Assembly: GCA_014905825.1 (NCBI GenBank)
Contig: JACGCN010000003.1
Coordinates: 1,736,001 to 1,800,000 of the forward strand
DNA length: 64,000 nt
Source of the DNA: Lyophyllum atratum
Taxonomy: Eukaryota; Basidiomycota; Agaricomycetes; Agaricales; Lyophyllaceae
Reading direction: 5' to 3'
Below are positions 44,614-57,364 of the stretch, piece after piece. The notes under the pieces are model-generated. The model searched no databases and had not been told where the DNA came from. It saw only the letters and a program-made list of their open reading frames with translations. The stretch's first letter is position 1. Every line of letters starts with the position of its first letter. The translations under genes and the position numbers were made by a program.

Positions 44614-47524
44614 CTAAACATGTCCGTTAACTTGCCCATTCGACTTCCCATTCGCCACCCCGTTTCCGTTCGCCTTACCAGCTGACATCGAGCGAGTCTT
44701 AAGCTCCGCAAGATACTTGTGAGCCTTTCCAAGCATCCAGATTGGGAACGAGAACTTGAAGTTCGGGTAGGCGATCGCGCATGTCTTGTTGAAAACACCT
44801 TCTATCGCCTCCTGCTTCCATGAGCCGTCCTAAAGGCAAGGTCAGCGATCATGCTGGACTGTTATCTTTTTTTGCCATGAACTCACTGGTTGCTGTCGCG
44901 ACATGACTAGTGCGACCCCACGTTCAATGGGCTCCGGATAGGGATATTTGGCATACATCAATGCCATCACTGCCCAAGAAGTCTGAACCGTCTGTGTCTC
45001 GGCATGTTCGATCCACTTCATCTCCGCGCACGACTGGCATTGTATTTTAGACGGGATGTGAAGTACAAAACATTGAGCATCATACCTTGTAGCTCTCTCC
45101 CCATCCACCATCCGCTCGTTGTTTCCCGATGAGGAATTCACAGGCCCGGCGAGACCTCTCGCTCGTTTCATATGTTTCTCCAACCAAGGAAAGACTCTCC
45201 AGAGCGAACTGTGTAGCATAGGTGAAACAGATGCCCCAGCATCCCAGCCAGCCTCCATCAGGATATTGGGCTTTGTGGAGGTATTTAATCGCTTTACGTA
45301 TGGTCTTGCTGCATAGAAAATGTCAGTCACAAATTAGATTGTAGATGCAGTCGCTAACTCAATGTCGTGCACCCGGTAATGAGGGTAGTGTTTGCGGAAG
45401 ATTGCAAGGGCAGTAATAACCGATGTCGTGCACTCCGGGTAACAGTACTCAATCATGATATCACCTATATTTCGCTGTAAGCACCACTCAAATGCGACGG
45501 GTTTAACATACCAAAGACTTCAGCGGGGTTCAGCAACTCCATCCAGCTTGGGCCGCGAATGAGTTCATAACTTGCAAAACCACCATTGGGATTTTGGAGG
45601 GTGAGCATGGTGTCTATTGCATCACACATTCGGCGTTCTGACACCAGCTTCGGGGTGAAGCTAAGCACTCCTTAATAAAGATTGGGAATGAACGTCGATG
45701 AAGAACATACTCGAGGTGGTTTTGGAGATACATGACGGCCTTCAAACCCTCACCGGTACAGTCGCTAACTGTGTATCCCTGTTCCTTGGTACTTAAACAT
45801 CTGCTTTAGTGCAAGAAAAAGTAAGCATAAGACGAGCTTACCTGAATCCCCATGCCCCCTTCGTAGTATGACGATACGATGTATGAAAGTGCTTAGGATC
45901 TTCTCGGATCTGAGCTTCGTCCAGCCAATGCAGCGCCTTCAGTAGACTCCCCTTATTCTCCTCTAGCTCTGCGAGGCCAGTCTCAACGAGCGCCTGCGTG
46001 ATGAACCCGGCATCCCAAAGCTGGCTGCCATTAGTGCCGCAGACCATCATGCCTTCCTTCCCTAACCACATGAAATCGTGACGTCTGATTTCGTGCTGCT
46101 TGTACGCGTCGCTTTCTGGGCCGTCTCGGTGCGCACGCACAATGAGGTTGAACATCTTTGAGACGGGGCCAAGCGTTTGGTGGCTAGTGTTCTCATCCTC
46201 CAAGACCACCAGTTCGTACGCTCTGTCAACGGCTGCTTTGCGTAGGGGAGGCAGGGTACAGTGCTCATAGCTCGACAGCACAACGTTGATCATGTCGAAG
46301 ACAGCAGAATGTGGAGCATATACATCGGCCTTGCACACATTATTGCGCTGGTCTGGCCAGTAGATGGAGTAATAGTCTTGAGGGTATAGTTCCTAGGACA
46401 GTGTTAAGATGGAGCATGGGTTAGAATCCAGTTGACGTACCTGTCGTAGAGAGAGGATCAAATCATTCTCTTCCATCTGAAATTTGACACCGTAGAGGTA
46501 GCTCATTGGTACATAAACAGTTCTCGTATGGATCCACCAGCGATGAGGATGGAAAGGAACCCAGTCAGGAAGGAGCCTAGAGTTACATGAGATACGAACC
46601 AAGTTTTGGGTCTTGAACGACGTACCAGAGCTCCGGAGGAACAGGGTTGTTACCTTCCCAGTCGTAAACGTTCAGAACCGACAGCCAGAACTTCCCCCAC
46701 GCAGGAATGGCGCAGGCACCACCTTTTGGACATGTTAATCATAACTTTAGTTGGAAGAACAGAATAATAAACCTAGTTTGTGCAAGGTTGCGCGTGCCTT
46801 CACGGCCACAGGATGTTCGGCATCGACACCCAGAAGCCGGAGGGCAGTATAATTGAGGGCGGTACCAAAGACAGTGGAATGTCCCTCTACGTGGCTGTGA
46901 AAACGCGTCAGACCATATCATTGAACGCACGCGACAAGGCGTGAATGAGGGAAGCGGGACATAAGGCATTTTTAGGAATGAAAAGAAGAAGCCGGCAGCA
47001 TTAAGCCATTCCTGTGGGACAGCTTAAATTAACGAAGTAAACTCACATTCCCCATCCACCATCCTCCGGGTGAGCGCGATTCATGAGGTAGCGAATCATC
47101 TCTAATCTCTCCTCCTGCGTGAAAGTCATACCAGATACGTAAGAGCCAATGACGAAGCCAGGGAGAAGAAACATGGGGCCGCCGTATTCTCCTGGCCAGT
47201 GACCATCATGCGACTGGAGGTGCTTATAGAATGTGTACCCATTGCGGGCAGCCTCCAGAGGCGTTTTTGCAGTCGGAAGAGCTGGTAAGTTCTGTAGAGT
47301 ATAATTAGTTGGAGGGGGTCAAATGCCCGGTTTATCATATGCCGTACGAGGTCCATTCCCAACCAGAACTTGTCCACCGAGTTTTGGGGCCATGCTTCGC
47401 ATTCCTCGTCGGTCCTGAGGTAGTGCCAGGTATGCCTACCACCGTCGTTGACAAGCAGCCTCCACCGAGAGTAGTCTGTGAAGGGCTCCGAGGCAGACTG
47501 GGTGATATTGACAGGATTGTACAT
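44614..47524 (-). CDS. ERG7: Lanosterol synthase (oxidosqualene cyclase)
   Basis: ERG7 cyclises 2,3-oxidosqualene to lanosterol in the ER/lipid-droplet membrane, the first cyclic step of ergosterol synthesis. The chosen start is the ATG at 47524 ([20 protein letters not shown]). Motifs in order: [40 protein letters not shown] (QW repeat), [31 protein letters not shown], then [20 protein letters not shown] and [10 protein letters not shown]. The protonating Asp motif is VSDCTGE (about 45757-45771), where most cyclases have DCTAE. Further QW repeats are [40 protein letters not shown] and [20 protein letters not shown]. The tail is Gly/Asn-rich ([19 protein letters not shown]). More than ten short introns. 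It is head-to-head with ARP9, 113 bp between starts. Confidence 0.94.
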
Positions 47525-47637
47525 GGCGAAAGCCAAGAGAGTAAATCATCATACGATGGTGTACATATTTTAATTATAGATCGGTTCAGGATAACCTGCT
47601 GAAGCAAACAAGCACAAATAACCGCGTCCATTGAGCC

Positions 47638-49367
47638 ATGTCGTTTCGAGACCTGAATGTGGTCGTTATCGAAACTGGGAGGACCCATGTCCGCGCGGGG
47701 CTCGGCCTTCATGATCTCCTCAAGACCCCAACCGTGGTAGGTACCTTCGACTTGTCTATCCACCCTTCCTTCGCTCATGAATCTTACCAGGAATTTCTTG
47801 CACGCGTTGGCTTGCGGAGAAACGCGTCCGGAGAACATCTGAACAAGTCTCAGCAATCAATCACTCCCGCTCAAAACATTACGAAGAAATCAACAAGTTC
47901 TTCGAGCCGCGTGTCCTCGTTGCCCCAGCACTCGGAACCCAATGCATCCGTGAACGACTATCTGGTGGGATCAGCGCTCGACGAAGCACTTGCTGCAGGG
48001 CAAGACATCTCGATCTCCTGGCCATTTGCGGACGGCGATGTGCGTGACTACACACAAGCCGAGGCCATCTGGTATGTCACATTTTCGGTGTGCTGCGCAG
48101 TTCACGAACACCTTGAATGAAGGAAATACGTGCTTTTCAATCAACTTCAACGGAGGCGCGTCCAAAACGAGTCACCAGTACTCCTATCCATATTCCCCGG
48201 GCTTGCCAGGGACACCTACGAGCGGATATGTCAGATATTCTTCGAACGCTTCAACGCTGCCGGCTTAGCCATAGTCGAACGTCCCATTGCGCAACTATAC
48301 GCTGGGAACAGCCTCAATGGCGTCGTTATCGACATCGACGAAGAGAAGACTGATATAACTCCCGTATCCGATGGATTCACGCTCCATCACGCTCGGACGA
48401 CGATAGCCCTTGGCACCCGCGATTGCCAAAATTACCTCGCACACATACTGAGATCGAATCAATCCATCGTCGGGGTACTCTCACCTCCTACCAACCCTCT
48501 GGATCCAGAGACCCTTCACTCGACGCTACTGCAGCTTGTAAAGCAGCTATGGACTGACGGCCACATCAAAGTTCCTTCGAGTGGCGAAACAGCGGTGGTG
48601 GAGGATGAGGGTGTGACAGATATCGCAGCAATTGTCATGGCGGGCAAGGAAAAAGCCGTCATTGAGAGTGGGATGAAAAAGAAGGCCACGGCGAAGGCGT
48701 CCGCAGCGGAGCAAGCCCGTGCTCGAGAAATAGAGGCCATGGATCTCCTCACTGTTGAATTCCGCGAACACACATTGACTTTGGGCAAGGAGAGGCATCG
48801 TCTCTGTGAACCTTTGTTCGACCCGACGCTCCTCACCGGCCTCCTTAGCACCTCTGCTGTCACCAACTCGCAACGGCCACTGCCTTTGCAAGAAGCGGTC
48901 GGCCTTGTGGTTGGGCAGGTAGACATCGACCAACGACAATCTCTGTGGTCCGGGCTTTTTGTAACTGGAGACCTTACGAGATATGTCAGAGGTAAGCGCT
49001 CCCAGTCGAACATGAACCAGCGCTGAGGACATCTATCCGCAGGCATCGGGGTTGCTCTTCAATCACGCGTCGCGCCGTTCATCGTGAACCCTGATCTACA
49101 GTCAGAGGTACAGCCTCGATATGCTCGTACGCTAGCCGTACCAGAGTACTATCCCGAATATCGAGAAACTGGTAATGGTCTGGCATGCTTCCTGGGGTCA
49201 AGTATAACTGCGAAGGTGTGTCTCATCATTTGCTCTCCCGCGATTTCGTTTCATTGTGTGTACAGATCGTATTCAACGATAGTGGGGGAAGGAATTTCGT
49301 TTCAAAGGCAGACTACACAGCAAGAGGCCCGCATTCCATAATAGAGATGACACCTACATTGCTGTGA
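47638..49367 (+). CDS. ARP9: Actin-related protein ARP9
   Basis: A nuclear actin-related protein, by resemblance Arp9 of the fungal SWI/SNF and RSC remodellers, where it pairs with Arp7 (or, in fission yeast, Arp42) on the HSA helix. It starts MSFRDLNVVVIETGRTHVRA, the actin phosphate-1 region in degenerate form. It continues WPFADGDVRDYTQAEAIW, SIFPGLARDTYERICQIFFE, RFNAAGLAIVERPIAQLYA and SLNGVVIDIDEEKTDITPV (phosphate-2 region), then a fungal-specific insert rich in Ala/Lys. The C-terminal fold reads SLWSGLFVTGDLTRYVRG, TLAVPEYYPEYRETGNGLAC and FLGSSITAKIVFNDSGGRNF. It ends IIEMTPTLL. ATP-binding residues are poorly kept, as in other Arp9 proteins. Introns near 48075-48125, 48992-49043 and 49216-49265. 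Confidence 0.82.
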
Positions 49368-49526
49368 TATTGATACCTTTTTTGGATCGTACCTGTCTTC
49401 GTGCTTTCATGTTTTGACAATTTACTTTGTGAAGACACCAGGAACAAACGTGGGGGTGTGCATGGCTCATAATTGCATGTAAGTTACTGCGCAATATAAT
49501 CGGTGGTTAAGTGATGTGATCTACGC

Positions 49527-50005
49527 TCATGCAGCATTGCCCTCGGCGAAGTTGAGGAGATCAGAGTCTCCTTGGTCAGTGACGGTCATGACACTGCAGC
49601 AATAGTCAGAAACGTATAGATATTGTGTAGCATCGTAACTCACCCAACACGGAACAATTTACCAGCCGCCGTGCCGAGGGCGACGTTGGTACCGGCGAAG
49701 TGATGCACGGTAGTTTTCGACAACATGGCGTAATACTCCAGCTCAGATTTACGGAGAGGAGGGCAATTGCCAGCAATCAACACGAGCTTGGCTGAAGGAA
49801 TCCGGCGTCAGTTCAAGGGACCTTCTCAGCCTCACGCTCCAGTCCCCGAGAGACATCGGAGAGAAAGCTCACCTTTTCCGTTACGCATCTGCTTCAAGGC
49901 AGACTTGTAGCCGAGGCTGTATTTGCCCGACTTGACGACGAGGGCGAGCCTGGCAGAGATGGACTCGGAGGACTTGGCCGCTTTGGATTTTTTTGTTGGG
50001 GCCAT
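49527..50005 (-). CDS. RPL30: 60S ribosomal protein L30 (eL30)
   Basis: A small large-subunit protein of the L7Ae-like fold. Exon 1 (from 50005) reads [20 protein letters not shown] then [20 protein letters not shown]. Exon 2 gives [20 protein letters not shown], then [20 protein letters not shown] and [10 protein letters not shown]. The last exon is [20 protein letters not shown] plus a final Ala. Length (about 110 residues) and order match the family. Two introns, near 49595-49645 and 49793-49870. In yeast, L30 represses splicing of its own transcript by binding a kink-turn near the first 5' splice site; I could not confirm such a structure here by eye. Convergent with ARP9 (159 bp). Confidence 0.95.
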
Positions 50006-50170
50006 TGGATGTGTCGGCGGCGGCGATGTGCTTGAGGATGTCGATGGCCCAAGCAACTTTTCCCAATCGGTCTCTCTGTCCGTTGCCTGTACAGTTCCAC
50101 GATCAAGGTTCAATCTCCGAACACATTACTTGCACGTGACTGACGCGTACCGAACGCGTCGATTCGGATG

Positions 50171-50178
50171 TATAAATA
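50171..50178 (+). promoter_or_regulatory. TATA box upstream of the 50220 ORF
   Basis: TATAAATA lies 49 bp before the ATG at 50220, a plausible spacing for a fungal core promoter. Confidence 0.45.
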
Positions 50179-50219
50179 GAGCAACCCAAAAGAATCTGGT
50201 TATCCCAAGGCATTCAATC

Positions 50220-50558
50220 ATGCGGGAGATCCATAGGGCACTTATAAGGCTCGACAAACAAGACATAGACTTCAATGCGAACTTAAACCTAGCGATCGCC
50301 CGAACCCAAGCCAGACATGTTCACGGGAATTCCATAACATATCTTCAACGCAGACACTCGCCAACTGAATCACTCGTGACTCATGCGACTCTGACATCGC
50401 CTTCGATTTCTTCCTCTGATTCCTCGCCATGGCACGCCAAATCACTCAACCGAATCGACGAGGGAACTTTGCCTAGACAATCAACAGACACCTTCTGTCG
50501 TACCTTTCGAGCCGATGGCAGGTACGGACAGTACGGACAGTCGTTGTGTCTGATTTGA
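50220..50558 (+). CDS. Small hypothetical protein (112 codons)
   Basis: A single-exon ORF starting MREIHRALIRLDKQDIDFNA, then NLNLAIARTQARHVHGNS and a Ser/Thr-rich part, ending YGQYGQSLCLI. No family recognised, no signal peptide or span. The TATA box 49 bp upstream supports transcription, as does the position between the RPL30 promoter and the POL3 3' end. The frame is open upstream to 49923 across RPL30, so part of the openness may come from that gene's antisense. Confidence 0.4.
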   Translation: MREIHRALIRLDKQDIDFNANLNLAIARTQARHVHGNSITYLQRRHSPTESLVTHATLTSPSISSSDSSPWHAKSLNRIDEGTLPRQSTDTFCRTFRADGRYGQYGQSLCLI

Positions 50559-50771
50559 TAAGGGGCCAATGACGTTAAGCATAGAGTTGTCTTCGTCGTA
50601 TCTAGGACATAAAACATCGATGGCGAGTCTCCACTGGGGAGGCTCAATTCATCAATTCATTCATGTATACGGCAGCGGGTCGCCGAGAATGATCAAGGTC
50701 AAAAAAACAAGAATTTAGCGTGCTAATACAATAATCATACCAAGTCCCATAGATATAAATCCTGAGATAAA

Positions 50772-53700
50772 TTACCATGCATCGAAACGTTCCAGAACAG
50801 CGCTTGCGTCCTCCACATCCTTCTGCGCCTTCTTCCTCATGTAGAATATGGGGCAATCTTTGCTTGTACACAGAACATCCTAGGAGTTGACAGCAATTGA
50901 GACAGTCTTCAAGATGATGCTCCAAAGGAAACGCACCTGATGAAGGGATCCCTGACACCTCTGGCACTGCGTCCACAGCCGCGCGAACCGCACCTGAAGT
51001 TCCGAAGTGGTCAAAATCTGCTTCTGATATAACTCTCCCATCCTCGATCTGCAGTTGTTACACACAGCAGCATCTAACACCTTCATGTTAGCGCAAATAG
51101 AGATAGACAACGAATAGAGACCAACTCTTGATGCTGTTGTTCGCCCGCAAAGGTGTCTTGCAACCAAGACAGGTAACAGTCTTCACTGCGAATTTCATGA
51201 GTCCGCCCACTGTTGGGGTTGCGATTTGAATGGTCCGCGTATGGTCACCGGACACTGCAGGCAATGTCAGCTAATAACTCGGAAATGAAATTGAAGTTAC
51301 TCACACAAAGATGAAGCTTTCTCCCCCAAGACGGGCTCGAAGATTCTCATGAGTGGTTTCGAAAGCTGATTTTCAAGATAATACTTGGTATCGATGGGCA
51401 AATTATTTTCAAGCACATAGAGGGGATCTTCTGACTTTTGCCAGGCCGCCGAGCCTGGAAGTTTAATCATTAGTCTTAGTACGATCCCTCGACAAAGCCG
51501 TCTCACCTTTTATGCCTTTAATGATGACGTATGCGACGCGGTCTCCGAGGGTTGGAGCAGAGCCTTTGCAGAATGATGAGGAACAAGGCAGCGATAATAT
51601 GGCGTGAACATACCAGCATCGCGCTGTTTCATGCGCCCTGCCAATTCCACATGAGCTTGTTTCCCAGCATATTCTGAGAACAAAACGGTGAGGGTCAATA
51701 GTCAATGAGAACAAAGAGCATTTACCATTCTTTGACAGGGCCTTCGTAATCACGAGCTGCGACATATCGACCTTGTTTTGCAGGAGGTCGGAAATGGTTT
51801 GCTTCGTATATCTGGGATGTATGGGTAGATGCAAAGGATCGAACAGTGTAACGACTCACTCTTCAGCACCCCTCACATCCCTGTCAATCAACATTTTATG
51901 CAAGCAAGTCTCGATGACGGTCGAGACCAGACGACAGTTGTCTCGCCGCACCGTCTATCAATCTCAATGTAAGCTACCGTGTCGTCCTGTGGGGTCCCAA
52001 CGCACCTCGATACCCTTCGAATCCATCTTGTCGTACTTCTCTGGCCGTGTCCAGTAAAGACCAGCATATCGTTTCTTGCTGATCAGCAAGTAAGGGTAAT
52101 ACACTTTTTCGAACTCCAGCTTGATAGGTTTGACGAATTTTGTTGTCACAAATTCCGCGGCTTCTTGTCCTGGGAAAAGAGGAAATGGGTCAGAGTCCCT
52201 TCAAGAACAAAACGATGCATGATACCTAGGGCCATGACAATTCTGAGATCCGTAGGACCAAATCTGACCATGACAGAATCTGTGTCACCGTAGATAATTT
52301 CCGCGTTATGTGAACGGCCATTAGCGATGCAGTATTCAGCCTCCACTTCCTGCGTGGGGAACGGTTATGAGCGAGAGAAATATGAACATACTCTTGAGGC
52401 TTACTGACCTGTTTAGTTTTCTCGATCATCTGCCGGCCGTATGAGGTCACACTGGAGGATATGGGCAAGCATGGAAGTTTGCCAATAGTCGCACCAGTAA
52501 ATCCATACACAGAGTTGGCGCTGATCTGGTGGTGATCAGATCAGAGATGAAGGTTTCATCGTCGTAATAATCGGGGAGAAAGTACCTTTAAAGCAAGTTG
52601 ACGACCGTCCAACACCGCGCGCTTGAAGGGGTCCTTTTCGTTCTTCAGATCGGCTTTCGCCCGTTTACGCGCAGAAATCAGGTCCTCGAGAATTGTTGGT
52701 AGAAGACCTTTTCGTCTTGTTGCCGTCACAAACAGATCTCATGAGGCCGTCATTTGCACCTTGCGCAAATTTTTCATAGCATGTTCACTCACCATTGTTC
52801 GGCGTCTGGATATAATCAACATCCTTGACGAGCTGTAGACGATCAATCGTAGCTTTATCGAGAAGTGTGGTGTAGCACAGATTGTGGGCCATCATAATCG
52901 AGGGATAAAGAGAGCTGAAATCGAGTGTCGCAATCGGGACATCATAATACCCTTTCCGAGGCTCAATGACAGTGGCACCTTCGTATTGTTCATCCGAGCC
53001 TAAAAAGCCAGAATGAACACGTTATAACTATAGATATTGATAAGCAGAAGTTCCTCACCTTCTCCTTTGAGTGCAGGTATGACATAACCTTCGTCATTAG
53101 CTTTGCGGAAGAGCTGTGACAAGACCTTGATGGATTGACCCCTGGAAAGCAAGTAGTTGAAAGGGACACCTGTCACGCGGGACATCTCGACGTAGTTGAC
53201 GAAGCACATGAGCTTGTCTAACAAACGTTGGGGCAGATATGCATCCTAAATCAAGTTTTAGAAACTTTAACTTCCTTCATTGAGCATTGATCGTCGAAGA
53301 CAAACCTTCAGACAGTAGACTGCCAAACGTCTTCGAGACTCCGGTGTGCCGTTCTGGAGCTCAGTGATAACGGAGTGGTGCACATCCTCTTTCTGTTCAC
53401 CAAGGAACTGCGCACAAACCGAGTTGAGAGTGTAACTGCGCAACTTATGTTCGCGCTGCATGAATTGAAGAACATCAAGCTGGAGACGTCCATCGAGTGG
53501 AGTTTCTTTGGAGTCACGTTGGCCGTAGGCCTTAGATGAAAAGTGGGTGGCTTTCACCTCAGTCTTGATGTCTGTTGAGTCGATAATCAGGAAATGATTT
53601 TTGGGATAAAGGTCAGCAACCAACTTTTCAATCTGCCTAAGAAGGGAAATTTGAGTGCCCTCAGAGTCTTGGCTCTGTCCATCAGATACGGAAAATCGAA

Positions 53701-55311
53701 GCCAGCGATATTGTAGCCAATGACGACGTCGGGGTCGACTTCTTGAACAAAATCACGCCAACTCTCTAGCAGCTTGTCTTCATCTTTGAAAGACAGAACC
53801 TGAGAGCCCACGATATTTGAGCATGTGTTGAGCGTGAAGATATTGCGTATGAAAGGCTGTTGTTCTCCTACAATAGTACAAAAGGATCAATGTTTGACAC
53901 TGAATAACGCATCGTTCATAGCAGACCTTGCCGGGTAACCATGTTTGCGATTTGAATAACAGGGTCCACTTGAGCTTCTGGGAAGATACCCTTTCGACCA
54001 GCGCACTCGATATCGAAGCTCAGAATTCTCAACGGAGCGATCTTTGACCAGTTTCCCTCTGGTGCATGCGAAATGAAGGCGTCCCACCTACGCAATCAGT
54101 TTTTAGCGAGTTGTAGTGTTGAAATGCTGATGCTCTTACCTGACGCTTATCTCAATCTGGCAATATGATTTTTTATGTGCATCAGATACTAATTGATATT
54201 TTCCTGCGGGGATTTCGATCCAGTTCATGCCGACGACCTGCAGAGTGTTAGCCTTGGATGAGAAGCAGCAACAAACGATTGCGTACCTTGGTGTCAATCA
54301 TGAATCGCAGCGTATACGCAATGTTGCTCTCAAACGTCGCTACCTCATCGGAGAATAGACCCTGGAAACGACACTCTCCACGCTCGAACACACGTAATTA
54401 CCAGTATCGAATTAGCCAAAGGCCATCTGAATTTTATGGAGTACTCATCTCGCACTTTGGGAAGAGCTCGAGGATCCGAGATAGTGAGCTTCAAAAAGGC
54501 CACCCATTCATCGCCCCTGTATCCCCAGAGACTGCGCTTCTCAACAAATTCGATATTCCTGACAGTATCATTCCCTGCAACAAGGTTCTATAGAGATGTA
54601 AGAGCCAATACGCGTTCTCTAGCAAGATGCGCTACGCACATTCAGTTCCCTCCGAAAAGATTCGAGGTCATTTTTGACGAATCCACGGGGCACGGCGATG
54701 TAGAAATACGGAAGAAAGTCGGTGATGTGAGCTAGAACGCTGTGTCCAGCCTGGGATAATCAGCAACGAACAGGTTCTTATAGCTGGTGACCTACCTCTG
54801 TTACACCGAACATTCTAAGCCTAACCGACCCTCCTCCATCTTGAGATTCCTCGACGTCAGTCTGTTGAAAGACTGGAGGAAATCAATTGGTGGAAACATT
54901 GAGCGGTCATAAGACATACTAATCTTGTCCTTTTTCTCGTTCAATGGTGGTAGGTCTGGGCGCGCCCAGCAATCAGAGCCACCTTCAGCGACTTTGGAAA
55001 GCATTGATCTCATTGGTTCTCCAAAAATCTCAGTAAATGGGACACGTACTATTCCCTTCGCCAGCTTCCTCCTTTATCCGCTGGAGCACGTCGGCAAATG
55101 AGGATTCTGAGGCCTGCGAGCCTTGAAATGATGATGCGGGGCCCAATTTGCGACGCTTGGTCGCAGGTTCGGAAGTTACATCCATTTTGCTGCTATATAG
55201 AAATGACTATTGAGTATGACGCGTTCTTCGAGTTATGATAGTGCGAGACACGTACCAGTCACGAGAAAGTGGCTTAGTATTCTCTTTCGTGGTAGATGAT
55301 GTTGCAGGCAT
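50772..55311 (-). CDS. POL3: DNA polymerase delta catalytic subunit
   Basis: The replicative B-family polymerase with 3'-5' proofreading, mainly lagging-strand synthesis, in the nucleus. It starts [19 protein letters not shown], with a basic KRRKLG signal soon after. Exonuclease motifs: [17 protein letters not shown] (Exo I, DIE) and [19 protein letters not shown] (Exo II). Polymerase motifs: [20 protein letters not shown] (motif A), [20 protein letters not shown] (motif B) and [14 protein letters not shown] (motif C, catalytic DTD). The C-terminal metal sites are present: CLGCKTPL and CNNCRSRM (CysA), [10 protein letters not shown] with [16 protein letters not shown] (CysB, the Fe-S site). 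It ends LERFDAW. The second exon begins after a phase-2 intron at about 55201-55258. About 18 introns, and all joins checked hold frame. Confidence 0.95.
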
Positions 55312-55923
55312 TGCGAAAGACGCCGAGAGATGTTGTCCACGTTCCGATGATTGAGTATATCCAAGGACCTCAGAAATAAGGAGGGAAGGGGGCGTGAAGA
55401 TTGGATGCGAGTGTTGAGTGGAGGAGGCTACTCAGAGATGCGCGTCCAATGATTTGTCACGACTCCCTCATGCAACGCGTTGTATGTGTCTGTTTGAACT
55501 TTGTCTTGTCGCATTTCCCACTCAGCGGCCCGCCTAGTTGTACCCCTCAGGCTCATGAATAATTAGCAAATCACTTTCTGTGGATATCTTCGCTGGTATT
55601 CGGTCAGTACATCCGCCTATCATGTAAAAATGTCCGCGCAAAACCGGGGTTCGCCTCTCAGGCAGAGAGTCATTTTCTCCCCTCGGCTCCATGTTCTACT
55701 CCTTACTATTCGTGATATACGAATCGGTAATTTAGGTTGATGTACAGAGAGAGACGGATATTTTTTTATATCCTCCTGTAGCATAATGTTGTAGCCTGAG
55801 AGATCTGCACCTGCGAGACTTTCTCAGAGCAAAAGAAAAGAAAATGCAATTGTATATAGTTGCCTACTAATTAGGCTACTAGTTGGTACACGTCTAAGTC
55901 CTTCTTCCTGTAGTGGTATAAAT
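55312..55923. other. Intergenic between POL3 and SEC53
   Basis: No ORF of note. AT-rich with TTTTTTTATATCC near 55760-55772. Holds the POL3 promoter and SEC53 3' flank. Confidence 0.5.
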
Positions 55924-57010
55924 TCAAGGAAACAGCTCGCTAATGACCCGGATAGTGTCGGCAGGACTCTTCACAGAATGTCCAATGGTTCGTGGATCAG
56001 AAAAGATCTCGTAGTCATTTCCGCCCTGCGGCCTCGATCAACAATGCAAAAGTTACAGAGGTCAGCCGACGCTTGCCTTGTATGTCTTGTCTCCAACGAA
56101 ATGGATCTCCTCAAATCCTTCGGCTTCGACGTGTCTCAAGGCATAGGTCTTGTCCCAGCCGTTGGGGAAGACATCGAATGATATCTGACCCCCGATGGAG
56201 AAGGTCAAGCCGTAGTCAGAAAACTTCTCTTGCAGCACCTCGACGAAGGCCACCCGGAGCCCATGTTCCTGAATCCCCCGTCAACGGTGAGTGACTAAAG
56301 GCATGCAATTATACCAACCTTGTCATATGCTTCGAAGGCTGTACGTTCCGCTATGCTAAAGGAAAGGACAAGTTGAGGGTTAAGTCTTCATAAACAGGCA
56401 GGACATACGTCGCATTACGGCCAATGGGGGTGACGTTGATCATCCCGTTACGGAATTCGACGAAAGTTCCGCTGTAGATAGTCCAATTTTAAAGGGAAAG
56501 AAGTTGATCGAAGTTCGCCAATACATACCGTTTAATTGGTATATCCATGTCCGCGATGTAATGCAGAATGAAGTTGACTAGGGGTTTGTATTTATCCTCG
56601 CCAAGAAACTTGATAAAGGATTGAGATTCAAGAGGTTTCCCCAGCCTGTATGCCGTTAGTCCATTTTCTGCAAATGCGAAGTCGAAGTCTTCGACCACTA
56701 TTAGCCAAAAGTCAGTCACTATAAACCCTGAACCGCAGCTGAATAGACGTGCCATTGCTTCCCTGAACCGAAAGTTGCTCCGAAATTTTGACGAGATCAG
56801 AGCCGCCGACGAAGCCAACTATGGCCTTCTTTCTCAAGTCGCGTAGAGTTTCAATCATCTCACTTGATACGGACTACCGTACGCCAGCATTAGATAACGG
56901 GTGATGAACGGCTCGATGAACTGTACCTGGCGTGCTGGAGTGAGCGTTCCATCAACATCGAACAAGATCAGCTTCTTGGTCGCGCGATCTGCAAAAGCTG
57001 AGGAGACCAT
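55924..57010 (-). CDS. SEC53: Phosphomannomutase
   Basis: Converts mannose-6-phosphate to mannose-1-phosphate in the cytosol, feeding GDP-mannose for N- and O-glycosylation and GPI anchors. It is a HAD-superfamily enzyme: the first exon [20 protein letters not shown] continues GTLTPARQ, giving the DVDGT motif with nucleophile Asp and acid/base Asp. Next come [53 protein letters not shown] and [11 protein letters not shown], and then [20 protein letters not shown] and [19 protein letters not shown] (HAD motif with the Mg-binding GD). It ends VISELFP. Seven or so introns. Length of about 250 residues is normal. Divergent from VMS1, 354 bp between starts. Confidence 0.95.
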
Positions 57011-57364
57011 GGCCAAGAACTTAATCCTGAAGCCACTAGAAAGAGACTTTTATGGGCTTTGGATGACTGCGCCGGAGGTAGACACGATCCAGACACGACG
57101 CTCGACGTGGAACGCAACAGTGCGCACACGTGGGAGATTGGCGCGGGTTGATTACAGGTGAACATGATCTCCGAATCGCGCTCCGAGTGATCGGTCATTA
57201 TTTGACACAATCTGACTCGCAGGGGTCGGGAACGAAAGCTCTTGTAATCATAGTATTGCAACATTGCAACATTCTTCATCCACAGCCCCTTCTCGGATCC
57301 GTTGACCTACAAAACACACTTGTGTGGCAATTATCCCCAAATTTCGTGCCAGCTTCGGATACCC
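57011..57364. promoter_or_regulatory. Divergent promoter region SEC53 / VMS1
   Basis: A 354-bp intergenic region between two outward-facing start codons. CACACGTGGG near 57125 contains an E-box-like CACGTG. No TATA box was identified. Confidence 0.4.

Noticed and set aside
47335..47856. 173-codon minus-strand ORF across the ERG7-ARP9 promoter
   Set aside because: It overlaps the first exons of both supported genes on opposite strands and contains the ERG7 exon in a wrong frame.
49923..50219. N-terminal extension of the 50220 ORF
   Set aside because: This part is antisense to the first exon and 5' leader of RPL30 and precedes the TATA box. The ATG at 50220 is the better start.
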